DNA from: AA29 sp041481445
Lineage (GTDB): Bacteria > Acidobacteriota > Vicinamibacteria > Fen-336
Reading direction: 5' to 3'
Assembly (NCBI GenBank): GCA_041481445.1
Contig: JBGPBV010000024.1
Span: forward strand, 1-60,665
Length of the DNA stretch: 60,665 nucleotides
In this document: positions 50,922-58,083 of the stretch, piece by piece
How the letters are laid out: each line of letters begins with the position of its first letter
Position numbering within the stretch: the first letter of the stretch is position 1
Notes under the pieces: model-generated
The model's database searches: none
What the model was told of the DNA's origin: nothing
Seen by the model: the letters and a program-made list of their open reading frames with translations, nothing else
Position numbers and translations under genes: made by a program

Positions 50922-51097
50922 ATGAGAACCAGAATCGCAGCCGCGGTCGTGCTGTTGTCGTTGGCCGGGGAGGCCGCGCCGGCCGCGGAGCCCTTCAAGG
51001 TGATCGTGAACGCCCGCATGACGGGGCGGGGGATCGGCCGGGAGACGCTCGCGCAGATCTTCCTCGGGCGCGTGGAACGCTGGAGCGACTGGCGGCG
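50922..51097 (+). pseudogene. Phosphate-binding-like (PstS family) protein, truncated
   Basis: An ATG after an AAGGAG site encodes a signal peptide (RTRIAAAVVLLSLAGEAAPAAE), then EPFKVIVNARMTGRGIGRETLAQIFLGRVERWSDW, a typical front of small PBP-like proteins. After about 58 residues the similarity stops and the frame becomes Arg/Pro-rich, ending at 51221. The next sequence, in another frame, is a peroxiredoxin-like gene that lacks its own start. A deletion that joined the two genes is the simplest reading. Confidence 0.55.
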
Positions 51098-51697
51098 ACC
51101 GTCGGCAACGCCTGGGAGTTCGACAGCGACTGGCTGCGCGGCCGGTGGGTGGCGCTCCTCTACTGGCCGGATTGCGCCTGCCTGCAATCCGGCGAGGACG
51201 CGGCCGGCCTCGTCCGCATGAGCCCGGCCTTCTCGGAGCGGGAGACGCAGTTCCTGGTGGCCTGCGCCGCCATCGATCCCGAGCGGCGGCTCCGGCCGCA
51301 GCAGCGCCGGTTCACGAGCGAGCTGCCCTTCCCGGTCCTGGTGGACGTGGCCGGAGAGCTGGCCCGCGCGCTCGGCCTGGAGGGCGGCCGGCTCCCGCGC
51401 CGGGCGGCCTTCGTGGCCGACCCCACGGGGGTGATCCGCTGGATGGGCATGAGCGTCCTGCCCGCCCTGCGCACGCTCCACGACGCCGTGGACGCCGTGG
51501 ACGCCTTGCGCGGGGCCGCGCACGCCTCCGGAGGCGGTGCCCGCGACCGTCGCCTCATCCGCGCCTGCGCCTGGTGCCAGCGGCTCCAGGACGAGGCGGG
51601 ATGGCACGCCCCCGAGAGCTACATCCGCCGCCGCACGGGGGCGGAGCTGACCCACGGCATCTGCGGCGACTGCCTTGCAAAGCAGTCGGCCTCCTGA
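51098..51697 (+). pseudogene. Peroxiredoxin-like domain plus CxWC/CxxC tail, no visible start codon
   Basis: From about 51098 a frame encodes WLRGRWVALLYWPD, LPFPVLVDVAGELARALGLEGG, AAFVADPTGVIRWMGM and RTLHDAVDAVDALR, the order of AhpC/Prx proteins. The peroxidatic position appears to be Ser, with Cys at two neighbouring places (PDCACLQSGED), so activity is doubtful. The last 45 residues (RACAWCQRLQDEAGW, THGICGDCLAKQ) match the CxWC...CxxC motif that often ends PAS/histidine-kinase proteins. No ATG, GTG or TTG precedes the fold in frame; a GTG at 51149 lies inside it. It is followed 16 bases later by the kinase gene, so it may still be translated by fusion or frameshift. Confidence 0.55.
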
Positions 51698-51713
51698 CCG
51701 GGGAGCGCGGGCC

Positions 51714-53849
51714 GTGAGGCGGCGGGAAAGGCGAGGACGCCGGAGCCAGGTACGGCCGGAGACGGCGCCCGCGGGCGACGAGCTGTACCGCACGCTGCTC
51801 GAGCTCAGCGCCCTCCACGACGTGACCGAGCGCCGCCGCATGGAGGCCGAGCGCGAGCGGCGTGATCGCATCCTGGAGGCGGTGGCCTTCGGGGCGGCGC
51901 GCCTGCTGGAGCCGGGCTCCTGGCACTCCCACGCCGAGGCGGTGCTGGCGCGGCTGGGCGCCGCCGCCGACGCCGCCCGCGCCTGGGTGGCGGAGATGGT
52001 CGAAGAGGCCGACGGCTCCACCCGGACGCGCTTCCTGTTCAGCTGGGCGGTCCCGGGGCAGGGCATCGCCCTCGACGACCCGCGGATCCGAGGGGGGGTG
52101 TCCACCCGTGTCTCGGGTCTGGCGCGGATGGAAAGCGAGTTGCGCGCGGGACGTCACATCGTCGTGGCCGTGAGCGATCTCGGAGACTCGGAGCGATCGT
52201 TCCCGGCGCGGATGGGATCGCGCACCTTCGCCGCCGTTCCCATCATGGCCAACGGTGGCGTCTGGGGCGTCCTCGGCTTCGGGGAGACGCGCCGCGATCG
52301 GAGATGGTCGCCCCCGGAGGTCGAGGCCCTCAAGGCGGCGGCGGCGGTGTTCGGCGCCGCCATCGAGCGCGAGCGGGGCGATCAAGCCCTGATCGAGAGC
52401 AAGGAGCGCTTCCGCCGGCTCTCCGCCGCCGCCTTCGAGGGCATCGCGATCACGGAGGGGGGCGTCTTCATCGACGCCAACGACCAGATGGCGCGCATCC
52501 TGGGCTGTGAGGTGGCCGACCTCGTCGGCCGGCCCGTCGAGGGCTTCGTGGCCGAGGAGGACCGGGCCCTGGTCCAGGCCCGGCTCCTGGGCGATTCCGA
52601 GGAGCCCTACCAGCACCGTGCGAAACGTGCGGACGGATCGGTGTTCCCGGCCGAGGTGCGCGCCCGCTCCATGCCCCTGGCGGGAAGGGCCGTCCGGGTC
52701 AGCGCGGTCTGCGACATCTCGGAGCGCGTGGAGGCGGAGGAGCGCCAGCGCCGCCTGGAAGCGGACCTGCGCAGCGCGGCCGAGCAGTGGCGGCAGACCT
52801 TCGACGCCCTCGACCTCGGCGTCGTGCTCGCGGATCCCGAGGGCCGGATCGAGCGCCTCAACCGCCGCGCGCTGGAGCTGGCGACGGGAGCGGGATTCAA
52901 GGAGACCCTCGGCCGGAACCTGGCCGAGATCGCGGACCGCGAGCCCTGGAGCAGCCTGCTCGACATCCATTGGCGGGTCAGCTCGAACGGCCTCTCCGTG
53001 GTGGGGGAGAGCCGCGAGCCCGCCACCGCGCGCTCGTTCTACCTGCTCGGCAGCCCCTGGTTCCGGAACGGGGGCGAGGCGCCCTGGTGCATACTCACCT
53101 TCCGTGACGTGACCGAGTTCACGAACATGCAGGCTCAGCTCCGTCGCGCGCGCACGCTGGAGGCGATGGGATCCCTGGTGGCGGGCGTGGCCCACGAGGT
53201 GCGCAACCCGCTCTTCAGCATCTCGGCCACGGTGGACGCGCTGGAGAGCGAGTTCGGCCAGCGGCCGGAGTTCGCGGAATACTCGGTGCTCCTGCGCTCC
53301 CAGGTCGGGCGCCTCACCCAGCTCATGCGCGACCTCCTCGACTACGGCAAGCCGTCGGTGCTGCGGCCGGCGCCCACGCGCTTCGTGGACGTGGTGCGGC
53401 GGGCCACCCGCTCCTGCTTCGCCCTGGCCCGCGAGCGGCAGGTGCGCGTGGAGGAGGAGGTCCCGGTCGAGATGCCCCCGCTGGCCATCGAGGCGGCGCG
53501 GGTGGAGCAGGCGGTGGAGAACCTGCTCGCCAACGCGATCCAGCACGGGCCGTCGGGATCGGTGGTGCGCGTGCGGGCGGCGGTGGAGGCGGCGGGCGGC
53601 CAGGCCACCGTGCGCTGCACGGTCGAGGACGAAGGCCCGGGCATCGCGGCCGAGGACCGCGACCGGCTCTTCGAGCCCTTCTTCAGCCGCCGCAAGGGGG
53701 GGACCGGCCTCGGCCTGCCCATCGTGCAGCGGGTGGCGGAGGCGCACGGCGGGCGGGTGATGGTGGAGAATCGCGCGGAAGGCGGGGCCCGCTTCACGCT
53801 CGTGCTGCCGGTCGCGGACCTGCCCGCGGGGAGGACCCTGAGTGCCTGA
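51714..53849 (+). CDS. Hybrid-sensor type histidine kinase: GAF, two PAS, HisKA, HATPase
   Basis: The 711-residue protein starts at a GTG. Order: GAF-like domain (about 50–222, VPIMANGGVWGVLGFGE), PAS 1 (about 228–340, FEGIAITEGGVFIDAND), PAS 2 (about 357–469, LGVVLADPEGRIERLNRRA), HisKA with phospho-acceptor His in VAHEVRNPLFSI (about 493), and HATPase with N-box ENLLANAIQHG and G motifs EDEGPGI and GGTGLGLPIVQ. There are no membrane helices, so it is soluble. It overlaps the next gene by 8 bases, so kinase and NtrC-type regulator are a matched pair. The start of the GAF part is Arg-rich and may have lost upstream sequence. Confidence 0.9.
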   Translation: MRRRERRGRRSQVRPETAPAGDELYRTLLELSALHDVTERRRMEAERERRDRILEAVAFGAARLLEPGSWHSHAEAVLARLGAAADAARAWVAEMVEEADGSTRTRFLFSWAVPGQGIALDDPRIRGGVSTRVSGLARMESELRAGRHIVVAVSDLGDSERSFPARMGSRTFAAVPIMANGGVWGVLGFGETRRDRRWSPPEVEALKAAAAVFGAAIERERGDQALIESKERFRRLSAAAFEGIAITEGGVFIDANDQMARILGCEVADLVGRPVEGFVAEEDRALVQARLLGDSEEPYQHRAKRADGSVFPAEVRARSMPLAGRAVRVSAVCDISERVEAEERQRRLEADLRSAAEQWRQTFDALDLGVVLADPEGRIERLNRRALELATGAGFKETLGRNLAEIADREPWSSLLDIHWRVSSNGLSVVGESREPATARSFYLLGSPWFRNGGEAPWCILTFRDVTEFTNMQAQLRRARTLEAMGSLVAGVAHEVRNPLFSISATVDALESEFGQRPEFAEYSVLLRSQVGRLTQLMRDLLDYGKPSVLRPAPTRFVDVVRRATRSCFALARERQVRVEEEVPVEMPPLAIEAARVEQAVENLLANAIQHGPSGSVVRVRAAVEAAGGQATVRCTVEDEGPGIAAEDRDRLFEPFFSRRKGGTGLGLPIVQRVAEAHGGRVMVENRAEGGARFTLVLPVADLPAGRTLSA

Positions 53850-55209
53850 TCGCAAGGTCATGATCGTGGACGACGAGGCGGATGTCCGCCTGCCCCTGCG
53901 GCGCTTCCTCCTCGGCAAGGGCTACGCGGTGCTGGAGGCGGACAGCGTGGGCGCCCTGCGCGCGATCCTGCGCCAGGACTCGTTCGACGCCGCCGTGGTC
54001 GACTTCTCGCTGCCGGACGGCGACGGGCTCGACGTGCTCCGCGCCATCAAGGCCCAGGACCCCAGCGTCCCCGTGGTGCTCCTCACCGGCCACGGCACCA
54101 TCGACCTCGCGGTCAAGGCCATCAAGGAGGGGGCAGAGCAGTTCTTCACGAAGCCGGTGGAGCTGCCCGCCCTCCTCATCGTGATGGAGCGCGCCCTGGA
54201 GAACCGGCGGATGCGCCAGGTCTCCCTGGCCGGCAAGTCCGCGCGGGCGCGCCACACCATCGACCCCTTCTTCGGCGAGAGCCCCGTCGTGCGCAAGCTG
54301 GCGGCGGACGCGGCCCGGATCGTCGGCTCCACCGTCCCCGTCCTCATCCAGGGGGAGACGGGCACGGGCAAGGGCGTGCTCGCGCGGTGGTTCCACCAGA
54401 GCGGCCCGCGCGCCGACGAGGCCTTCGTCGACCTCAACTGCGCCGGCCTCTCCCGCGAGCTGCTCGAGACCGAGCTGTTCGGCCACGAGAAGGGCGCCTT
54501 CACGGGGGCGGTGGCGGCCAAGGCCGGCCTCCTGGAGATCGCGCACCGCGGGACGATGTTCCTCGACGAGATCGGCGACGTCGACCTCCAGGTCCAGGGC
54601 AAGCTGCTCAAGGTGGTGGAGGACCTCCGCTACCGGCGGCTGGGCGACGTGCGCGACCGCCAGGTCGACGTGCGGCTGATCGCGGCCACCCACCGCGACC
54701 TCGCGCACCTGGTCCAGGAGCAGAAGTTCCGCGAGGACCTCTTCTACCGCATCAGCGGCGTCCCCCTGGTGGTGCCGCCGCTGCGCGAGCGCGGGTCGGA
54801 CGTGGTCCTGCTCGCGCGCCGGCTGGTCGAGCGCATCTCCGTCGAGATGGGCCGGCCGGGCGTGCGCCTCTCCGGCGCCGCCGAGCAGGCGCTCCTGGCC
54901 CACTCCTGGCCGGGCAACGTGCGCCAGCTCCGGAACGCCCTCGAGCGCGCGTTGCTGCTCTCCGACCGCTCGACGCTGGAGCCGGCCGACGTGGCCGCCG
55001 CCCCCGTCCCTGCCGCCCCCGCCGCCACCGGCGGGGGCACCGCCCGCATCACGCTCGCGGAAGCCGAGCGGCGCCACATCGAGGCGATCCTGCGCGAGGA
55101 GAAGGGCGCCGTCGCCGCCGCCGCCGAGGTCCTGGGCCTCTCGCGCAGCGCGCTCTACGAGCGCATCAAGAAGCACGGCATCGTTCCCGCCAAGGGCGCG
55201 GACAACTAG
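53842..55209 (+). CDS. NtrC-family sigma54-dependent response regulator
   Basis: The 455 residues hold a receiver (about 5–115) with phospho-acceptor D54 in AVVDFSLPDGDG and T/K of LLTGHG and TKPVE. The AAA+ domain follows with Walker A IQGETGTGKG, the sigma54-contact loop GAFTGA, Walker B MFLDEIGDV and the LRERGSDV region. A C-terminal Fis-type HTH contains AAAAEVLGLSRSALYERIKKHGI. It would activate sigma54 promoters when the upstream kinase phosphorylates it. IHF-type protein at 38839 could help DNA looping. Start is GTG 53842. Confidence 0.95.
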   Translation: MPDRKVMIVDDEADVRLPLRRFLLGKGYAVLEADSVGALRAILRQDSFDAAVVDFSLPDGDGLDVLRAIKAQDPSVPVVLLTGHGTIDLAVKAIKEGAEQFFTKPVELPALLIVMERALENRRMRQVSLAGKSARARHTIDPFFGESPVVRKLAADAARIVGSTVPVLIQGETGTGKGVLARWFHQSGPRADEAFVDLNCAGLSRELLETELFGHEKGAFTGAVAAKAGLLEIAHRGTMFLDEIGDVDLQVQGKLLKVVEDLRYRRLGDVRDRQVDVRLIAATHRDLAHLVQEQKFREDLFYRISGVPLVVPPLRERGSDVVLLARRLVERISVEMGRPGVRLSGAAEQALLAHSWPGNVRQLRNALERALLLSDRSTLEPADVAAAPVPAAPAATGGGTARITLAEAERRHIEAILREEKGAVAAAAEVLGLSRSALYERIKKHGIVPAKGADN

Positions 55210-55211
55210 CC

Positions 55212-55244
55212 CCGTCCATTCCGGCTCTCCGGAATCCCGGACGG
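55212..55244 (+). terminator. Nested hairpin after the NtrC-type gene
   Basis: ATTCCGG/CCGGAAT around a CTCT loop is extended outward by CCGTCC/GGACGG (55212–55244), three bases after the stop. It is stable but followed by only short T runs (CCTTCTCG), so it may be attenuation rather than a full stop before the next two genes. Confidence 0.6.
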
Positions 55245-55394
55245 CCTTCTCGTATTCAAGACGTGCCCCGACGTCCTCCTTTCCCCCCTCGATATCGCAA
55301 CTTCCGTGGCCGCAGCACTTAGGTCCTGCGGTCGGCCCTGGCAGTGAAGTTGCTCACTGCGGGTGCGGGCCGCGGAGGCTCGAGCGAGGTGGTG

Positions 55395-55904
55395 ATGTAC
55401 AGGCGTCTCACGGCGGCATTGCTTTCGGGGCTCACCGGACGCCGTCCCGGGTGCCGCGCGCCGCACGAACCCCTCCCGGCGACGCCCTCCACCCAGGGCC
55501 GCGCCGGCGTCGTGCCCGGCGTCGGCAGCAAGCAGGTCCTGCTCCTCGACGACGAGGAGGCGATCCTGGTGCCGACCGCGAAGTACTTCCGCACCCTCGG
55601 CTGGACGGTGGACCTCGCCCGCGAGTCCGAGGAAGGCGAGGCGCTGATCAGCCATCGACACTACGACCTCGCCATCCTCGACGTGCGCGTGACCCGCTTC
55701 GGGGGCACCGGGGGCCTGGAGCTGCTGCGGGAGATCCGCCGCCGCGACCACCGCACCAGCGTGATCGTCCTGAGCGCGTACATGTCGCCGGACATGGAGG
55801 CGGAGGCCCGGGCCCTGGGGGCGGCGGCGGTGCTGCGCAAGCCGCAGTCCCTGCCCGACCTGGCCCACCTCGCCCTCACCGTGATGGACGAACGCCGTGG
55901 GTGA
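55395..55904 (+). CDS. Stand-alone receiver-domain response regulator
   Basis: The 169-residue protein has a CheY fold from about residue 47: VLLLDDEEAI, phospho-acceptor D96 in AILDVRVT, VLSAYM and the late LRKPQ. There is no output domain, so it signals by binding a partner. ATG 55395 follows a weak GAGGTGG site; a GTG at 55344 and GTG 55512 are other candidates. The 45 residues before the receiver are Arg/Pro-rich and may not be translated. It overlaps the GAF gene by 8 bases. Confidence 0.85.
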   Translation: MYRRLTAALLSGLTGRRPGCRAPHEPLPATPSTQGRAGVVPGVGSKQVLLLDDEEAILVPTAKYFRTLGWTVDLARESEEGEALISHRHYDLAILDVRVTRFGGTGGLELLREIRRRDHRTSVIVLSAYMSPDMEAEARALGAAAVLRKPQSLPDLAHLALTVMDERRG

Positions 55905-56766
55905 AGCAAGGAGTGACCACGGGGCCTACGTCCGGAAGGTGCAGGAGGACACCCAGAGCTTCGCCCAGGGCCTCATCGCGGAGGTCGAGCGCCTCAAGAT
56001 GCTGGTGGCGGCGCTCCAGTCCGAGAAGGAGACCCTCGTCGGCCAGACGCGCGACATCGAGACCGTCGTCCGCGCGAGCGACGTCCTGCGTGCCCAGGCC
56101 GCGGGCCTGGAGTCCGAGGTGGAGCGGCTGCGGACGCAGGCGGCCGCCCTCCGCAGCGAGATCGAGCGCCAGCGCAAGGAGGAGGCGGCCCTCCTGGCGC
56201 AGATCGACGGCATCCGCCGGGAGACGGAAGCGGACACCTCCCGCTACGCCGCCGTCGAGCAGCAGAACTCGAACCTCGCCAACCTCTACGTGGCCAGCTA
56301 CCGCCTGCACGGCACCCTGGACCGCCAGGAGGTGGTGGCGGCCATCCAGGAGATCATCGCGAACCTCATCGGCTCGGAGGAGGCGGCGCTGTTCGAGCTG
56401 GACCCGGAGAGCCAGCACCTCGAGCTCGTGGCCTCCTTCGGCGTCGACCGCCAGGAGTGCCCGCCCATCCCCGTGGGCAGCGGCCTCATCGGCCTCACCG
56501 CGCGCACCGGCGAGATCCTCGTGGTGGACCCCGCCCAGCTCTCCGGCACGACGGGCCTGGAGAGCCGGCTGACCGCCTGCGTGCCCCTCAAGCTCGACGA
56601 CGTCGTCACCGGCGTCATCGCGATCTTCAGCCTGCTGCCGCAGAAGGGCGGGATCGAGGACCTCGACCGCGAGCTGTTCGACCTGCTCGCCACCCAGGCC
56701 GCCTTCGCCCTCTACTGCACCGGACTGCACGCCAAGGTGGCCCTCGAAGTGGCGCGGCGCTGGTGA
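55897..56766 (+). CDS. Coiled-coil plus GAF-domain protein
   Basis: The 289-residue protein starts at a GTG. Residues about 15–125 are a long coiled coil (AEVERLKMLVAALQSEKETL, EVERLRTQAAALRSEIER), and about 130–285 are a GAF domain with LYVASYRLHGTLDRQEVVAA, GSEEAALFELDPES and VPLKLDDVVTGVIAIFSLLP. It has no kinase, cyclase or EAL part. It may read a small ligand or bind the receiver encoded just before it. Stop overlaps the CheD start by 4 bases. Confidence 0.8.
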   Translation: MGEARSDHGAYVRKVQEDTQSFAQGLIAEVERLKMLVAALQSEKETLVGQTRDIETVVRASDVLRAQAAGLESEVERLRTQAAALRSEIERQRKEEAALLAQIDGIRRETEADTSRYAAVEQQNSNLANLYVASYRLHGTLDRQEVVAAIQEIIANLIGSEEAALFELDPESQHLELVASFGVDRQECPPIPVGSGLIGLTARTGEILVVDPAQLSGTTGLESRLTACVPLKLDDVVTGVIAIFSLLPQKGGIEDLDRELFDLLATQAAFALYCTGLHAKVALEVARRW

Positions 56767-57290
56767 TCGCACTCGCGGACGCGCCGCACATGCACCGGCT
56801 CTCGCCGCCCGAGCCCGCCGATTCGGGGTCCGGGGGTCTGACCCGCGTCTACCTGGCGCCGGGACGGCTCTACGCCTCCGCCGAAGACGTCCAGGTCACC
56901 ACCATCCTCGGCTCCTGCGTGGCCGTCTGCCTCTGGGACGCCCAGGCGCAGGTGGGGGGCATGAACCACTTCCTGCTGCCCTCGGGCAGCGCGCCCTCGC
57001 CGCGCTTCGGCGACACCGCGATGCCCCTCCTCATCACGCGGGTGCTGGAGCTGGGCGGCCGGCGCTCGCGGCTCCTGGCCAAGGTCTTCGGGGGCGCCTG
57101 CGTCCTCGAGGCCTTCCGCGCCGAGAGCGGGTCGCTGGGCACGCTCAACGTCGAGGTGGCCCGCGAGCGGCTGCGCGAAGCGGCCATCCCCGTGGTCGGC
57201 GAGGACGTGGGCGGCTTGCTCGGACGCAAGCTCGTGTTCCGCGTGCGCACGGGCGGGGCCTGGGTCCGCGCCATCGAGATGAAGGGCTGA
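56763..57290 (+). CDS. cheD: Chemoreceptor glutamine deamidase CheD
   Basis: CheD deamidates glutamines in chemoreceptors and in some bacteria binds CheC. The 175-residue protein has catalytic Cys52 in TILGSCVAVCLWD and His69 in GGMNHFLLPSG, then the RFGDTAMPLLI, AKVFGGACVLEAF and LGTLNVEVARERL blocks. It begins at a GTG overlapping the GAF stop; an ATG at 56790 is the alternative. No cheA, cheB, cheR, cheC or receptor gene is in the window, so it acts outside a normal chemotaxis cluster here. It is the last intact gene of the signalling operon. Confidence 0.93.
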   Translation: MIALADAPHMHRLSPPEPADSGSGGLTRVYLAPGRLYASAEDVQVTTILGSCVAVCLWDAQAQVGGMNHFLLPSGSAPSPRFGDTAMPLLITRVLELGGRRSRLLAKVFGGACVLEAFRAESGSLGTLNVEVARERLREAAIPVVGEDVGGLLGRKLVFRVRTGGAWVRAIEMKG

Positions 57291-57480
57291 CGCCTCGCCG
57301 CTGATCGATCACATCCTCGAGCGGGGCAGCCTGGCCGTGCACTTCCAGCCCGTGCTCGACACGCGGCCGGCGCTGCCCGCGCCGCACTACCTGGAGGCGC
57401 TCATCCGCGGGCCGCGCGGCACGATCGCGGAGGCGCCGTCGATCCTGTTCGAGTACGCGCGGAAGAAGCACGCCGCCCCC
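57289..57480 (+). pseudogene. EAL-domain stub (truncated phosphodiesterase)
   Basis: Directly after cheD, in another frame, lies LIDHILERGSLAVHFQPVLD, then APHYLEALIRGPRGTIAEAPSILFEYARKKHA, the first 60 residues of an EAL cyclic-di-GMP phosphodiesterase (its ALIRGP is the usual EA-L-RGP motif). The fold then stops; the catalytic and metal-binding parts are absent and there is no proper start codon. It was probably the sixth operon gene and has lost about three quarters of its length. Confidence 0.65.
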
Positions 57481-57501
57481 CGCGCCCTCCCGCCGTCACG
57501 G

Positions 57502-57530
57502 TTGACGGGGATCGTGAACTGCTGTACCAT
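57502..57530 (+). promoter_or_regulatory. Promoter of the MarR/efflux operon
   Basis: TTGACG (57502–57507) and TACCAT (57525–57530) are 17 bases apart. The -10 ends six bases before the MarR ATG, so transcription would begin at or beside the start codon. Confidence 0.6.
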
Positions 57531-57534
57531 ACAG
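57522..57534 (+). promoter_or_regulatory. Palindromic operator overlapping the -10
   Basis: CTGTA-CCA-TACAG is a perfect inverted repeat covering the -10 of the MarR promoter. It is the expected place for self-repression by a MarR dimer. Confidence 0.55.
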
Positions 57535-57536
57535 AC

Positions 57537-57962
57537 ATGAACGAATCCGGCCCCGGGTTCCTGACCGCGCAGGTGCTCGGCACCCTGCACGCGCTGGAGG
57601 GCCGGCTGGAGGCGGCGCTGGAGCCGCTGGGCCTGTCCCTGGCCAAGTTCGGGATCCTGGCCAAGCTGGTGGCGGCGGGGGAGCCGCTGCCCCTGAGCAC
57701 CCTGGCCGAACGGCTGGCCTGCGTGCGCTCCAACGTCACGCAGCTCGTCGATCGCCTGGAGGCGGAGCGCCTCGTGCGGCGGGCCGACGATCCGGACGAC
57801 CGCCGGTCCATCCGCGCGGAGCTGACCGCGGAGGGCCGCGCGCGCCACGCCGCCGCCCGGCGCGCCCTCGAGCGCGCGGAGCGCGAGGTCTTCGCGCCCA
57901 TTCCCGAGGCCCAGCGCCCGCACTTCCTGGAGCTGCTCTCGTCCCTGCGCGACGGGCGTTGA
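57537..57962 (+). CDS. MarR-family transcriptional regulator
   Basis: The 141-residue winged-helix protein has helices and wing in the MarR order: LSLAKFGILAKLVAAGEPLPLSTLAERLACVRSNVTQLVDRLEAERLVRRADDPDDRRSIRAELTAEGRA. ATG 57537 has no ribosome site and stands at the predicted transcription start, so the message may be leaderless. It probably represses itself and the RND genes behind it, releasing when a phenolic or drug ligand binds. The RND adaptor follows about 120 bases later. Confidence 0.92.
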   Translation: MNESGPGFLTAQVLGTLHALEGRLEAALEPLGLSLAKFGILAKLVAAGEPLPLSTLAERLACVRSNVTQLVDRLEAERLVRRADDPDDRRSIRAELTAEGRARHAAARRALERAEREVFAPIPEAQRPHFLELLSSLRDGR

Positions 57963-57982
57963 CCTTTTTTTGCGGATCATAG

Positions 57983-58006
57983 TTCAGGGCTGAATCGTCT
58001 AGCCCT
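57983..58006 (+). promoter_or_regulatory. Inverted repeats upstream of the second RND operon
   Basis: TTCAG-GG-CTGAA (57983–57994) is a perfect palindrome, and AGGGCT (57986–57991) also pairs with AGCCCT (58001–58006). A TTGACC at 57959–57964 could be a -35. This may be the MarR operator for the efflux genes. Confidence 0.45.
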
Positions 58007-58083
58007 ATGCAATGCCGAAGAACCAGATGCGGCCGGTAGGCGTGGGGCGCGGCCGGACCGCGACCGAATCGGAGTGGAGATCC

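Noticed and set aside
50650..50925. A 91-codon frame starting YILSIAVLWIVARWHVLSLW
   Set aside because: The hydrophobic start looks like a helix, but the rest is low-complexity, there is no ribosome site, and the end merely overlaps the next ATG. Not supported as a gene.
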